In this document: positions 62,430-64,000 of the stretch, piece after piece
Position numbering within the stretch: the first letter of the stretch is position 1
Layout: each line of letters begins with the position of its first letter
Assembly (NCBI GenBank): GCA_009746045.1
Contig: RPFO01000156.1
Coordinates: 2,875,452-2,939,451 of the forward strand
Direction: 5' to 3'
From: Mesostigma viride
Lineage: Eukaryota; Streptophyta; Mesostigmatophyceae; Mesostigmatales; Mesostigmataceae
Length of the DNA stretch: 64,000 bases
Program-made: the position numbers and the translations under genes
The notes under the pieces: generated by a model
What the model was told of the DNA's origin: nothing
Database searches by the model: none
What the model saw: only the letters and a program-made list of their open reading frames with translations

Positions 62430-63275
62430 ATGGCTTCACCACAGGGTATTACCGTGCATGACGTACGGGAGCAGTTGCGATCTTTGGGACATGACAATGT
62501 TCCAGACTCTATAATTGAGGCATTCCTAGCTGACATGAGAACGGGCAAATCAATCGAGCAGAGCACGTCACCTCCCGCTGCAAGACAAGAGCCCCGCCGC
62601 AGCACTGCTGTTCCCAAGAGTAAGGCACAGAACTCGTCACACAACCTTCCGTCGTCCGTGTCGCTTGCTCGCCGGTCTCGAACAGGCGGCAGGACTCAGG
62701 CACCTCCTCCACGGAATCTGAGGAAAGAGGGTCGACACGAATTTGATCAAATCGGCAATGTGATTTTTGATGACGACGAACCCTGTGAAGGATGGTCTTC
62801 TCAAGAACCGTTAGAGGACTCTTACGGCGACATTTTCGAGAAAGCTGTCAGGCAACCCGTTTCTTTCACCGCAGCTATGCCTTCTCCTGTCGCTAGGCAA
62901 ACGATTAACAGGGGGGTGGCGCGGACGGCCATCCAAGAGTATCAGCAACGCAGCGGTGCCAGTGGCGCCGGTACCTCCACATTTCATGGGGCCAACCAGA
63001 AACTCCCTGCATCAAACCAGGACGCCAGCTCCGCTGTCATTAACGCGATCCAGGGCAATGGCACCTTGGTTCGCAGGGCCCGCACTGCGCAGAACGAGCA
63101 GCAGGGGTCCAGTCTGAACGCGTTAGCAGGCCCAAACTCAGGCGTTAACCGGAACGTACCTCTGCCTGAAGGCGCACAACATGCCCGGCATATCGATGCT
63201 GAGCAAATGGCAGGCCCTACGCGGGGTTGGGCAGATCCAGAGCAAAACATTCGCATCCATGGAAAGATGGAAAAG
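62430..63275 (+). CDS. First exon of a possible HYLS1-like ciliary protein gene, 3' incomplete
   Basis: The ATG at 62430 has a strong context (GACCATGGCT). The exon gives 282 codons and ends in a good donor (AAAAG then GTAACA at 63276). Residues 5-28 (GITVHDVREQLRSLGHDNVP and on to FLADM) resemble the short N-terminal motif of HYLS1 proteins, which act in centriole/basal-body function and ciliogenesis. The rest is disordered, rich in Ser, Arg, Gln and Ala, with acidic VIFDDDEPCEG in the middle. The diagnostic HYLS1 box would lie in later exons, not seen with confidence here. The frame is open upstream to 61974, so an earlier start is possible. Identification is tentative. Confidence 0.4.
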
Positions 63276-64000
63276 GTAACAGATTACGTGATGTACATGA
63301 TGTATGTATGCATGATGCAAGAGCAACATAGGCTTACTTTAATGGTCTGAACCAGGGGTGCCACAATTCTAGAATAATTCATCACAGATTGTTTACTGGA
63401 TTTAAAGACTGCAAAGCTTTAAAAAAAAAAACGGTTATGGATGTCTGTGCATCTGTTTTGATTCAGGTCTTTAATCCCCCCTCCCTCCTCCCCCCCCTCC
63501 CTCCCCAACAAACAACAAACCAAGCCCCCTTTTTCCCTCATCCGCTGTCTGCAGGGCCTTGACTGGGAACTGTATCCACACACAAGCAATACAACTAGAA
63601 TCGTTGTCCCCGTGCTTGTGCCCATGGAGCCCCGCACGCCCATTCCTGCTTTTTTCTCCTTCCGTCCCAAGTATGATTCCCGTTGTACTTCATTGCTTTT
63701 TTTGGTTGTCTTTTCCGCCTTTGGAGACCTGTTGTTTATGTATGGCGATTCAACATGGCATGTCTCTTGCGGCGGCTCTTGTGTAATGCTTTCCCTGGCG
63801 CTCACTAGTGGTAGCTTGCTTCACCGTGTGGCAAGTGGCAACCTGTTCTGACGTGTACTCCCACGTATCACCTTAACGACCCATGCCCCCCTGGCCTCTG
63901 ACTGATTTTGCCTGGGACCACCAGGGATCGGCACGGCTGCCAGAAGGGGGCGGGCGGCCCTTGGAGCCAAGTCCAACCGAACCACAGATGGTGAGACCAA
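63276..64000 (+). other. Intron and possible next exon of the 62430 gene
   Basis: After the donor at 63276 the sequence has a poly-A run (63421-63431) and C/T-rich tract (63476-63510, 63525-63540), then CTGTCTGCAG at 63545-63554, a good acceptor. The frame that follows in phase 0 (GLDWELYPHTSNTTRIVVPV) is open to 63851, but I could not match it to the expected protein. No other gene is seen. Confidence 0.3.

Overview
This is nuclear DNA from a photosynthetic eukaryote, most likely a green alga (chlorophyte or streptophyte) with a large, repeat-laden genome. Four host loci stand out: a spliced XRCC2-type recombination gene at the left edge, a two-exon gene for a plastid thylakoid protein of the RIQ/DUF1118 kind with a transit peptide, the first exon of a possible HYLS1-like ciliary gene at the right edge (which would imply flagella), and a small membrane/coiled-coil gene of unknown function. 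Introns have ordinary GT-AG ends.

Layout. 1-5800: XRCC2, with several minisatellites in its introns. 5936-9831: a 7-bp tandem array split by a 3.6-kb hAT element that has perfect 8-bp target duplications and an internally inverted coding segment. 9830-11450: more simple arrays (7-bp TGACCCC, GGGC). 11450-16000: scrambled gypsy-type fragments, including a 92-bp tandem expansion of reverse-transcriptase coding sequence folded around a foldback element.

17260-45300 is a set of nested insertions that can be read from target duplications. A minus-strand LINE (called LINE A here) was hit by an ORF1-only LINE (LINE C, 17558-35207, TSD AGGAAATGCAT). LINE C was hit by a Ty1/copia-like element (copia 1, 19035-34506, TSD GAGGA). 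Copia 1 was filled by a piggyBac element, a 95-bp satellite and a 1347-bp foldback element (TSD GGATG). Separately, LINE A was hit by a second, recent copia-like element (copia 2, 37135-44868, TSD GCGGG).

The two copia-like elements form one odd lineage. LTRs begin AGTTA and end TAACT. The domain order is Gag, integrase, protease-like, RT, RNase H. The protease-like motif is DTNAQ/DTQAQ, and the RT active site is HGDD where YVDD is normal. An extra ORF precedes Gag. This is the best candidate for something undescribed in the window.

45300-59440 is LINE territory: LINE A, LINE B (often about 100-130 bp of 3' end), LINE C, and ORF1-only elements, many with clean target duplications and several nested. 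Autonomous and ORF1-only families share 3' ends (A with C, B with D), each ending in a CTCC-loop-GGAG hairpin before a TTAA-type tail. 47543-47986 holds the small membrane-protein gene. 60188-64000 returns to host sequence: the RIQ-like gene, a MITE, and the HYLS1-like exon.
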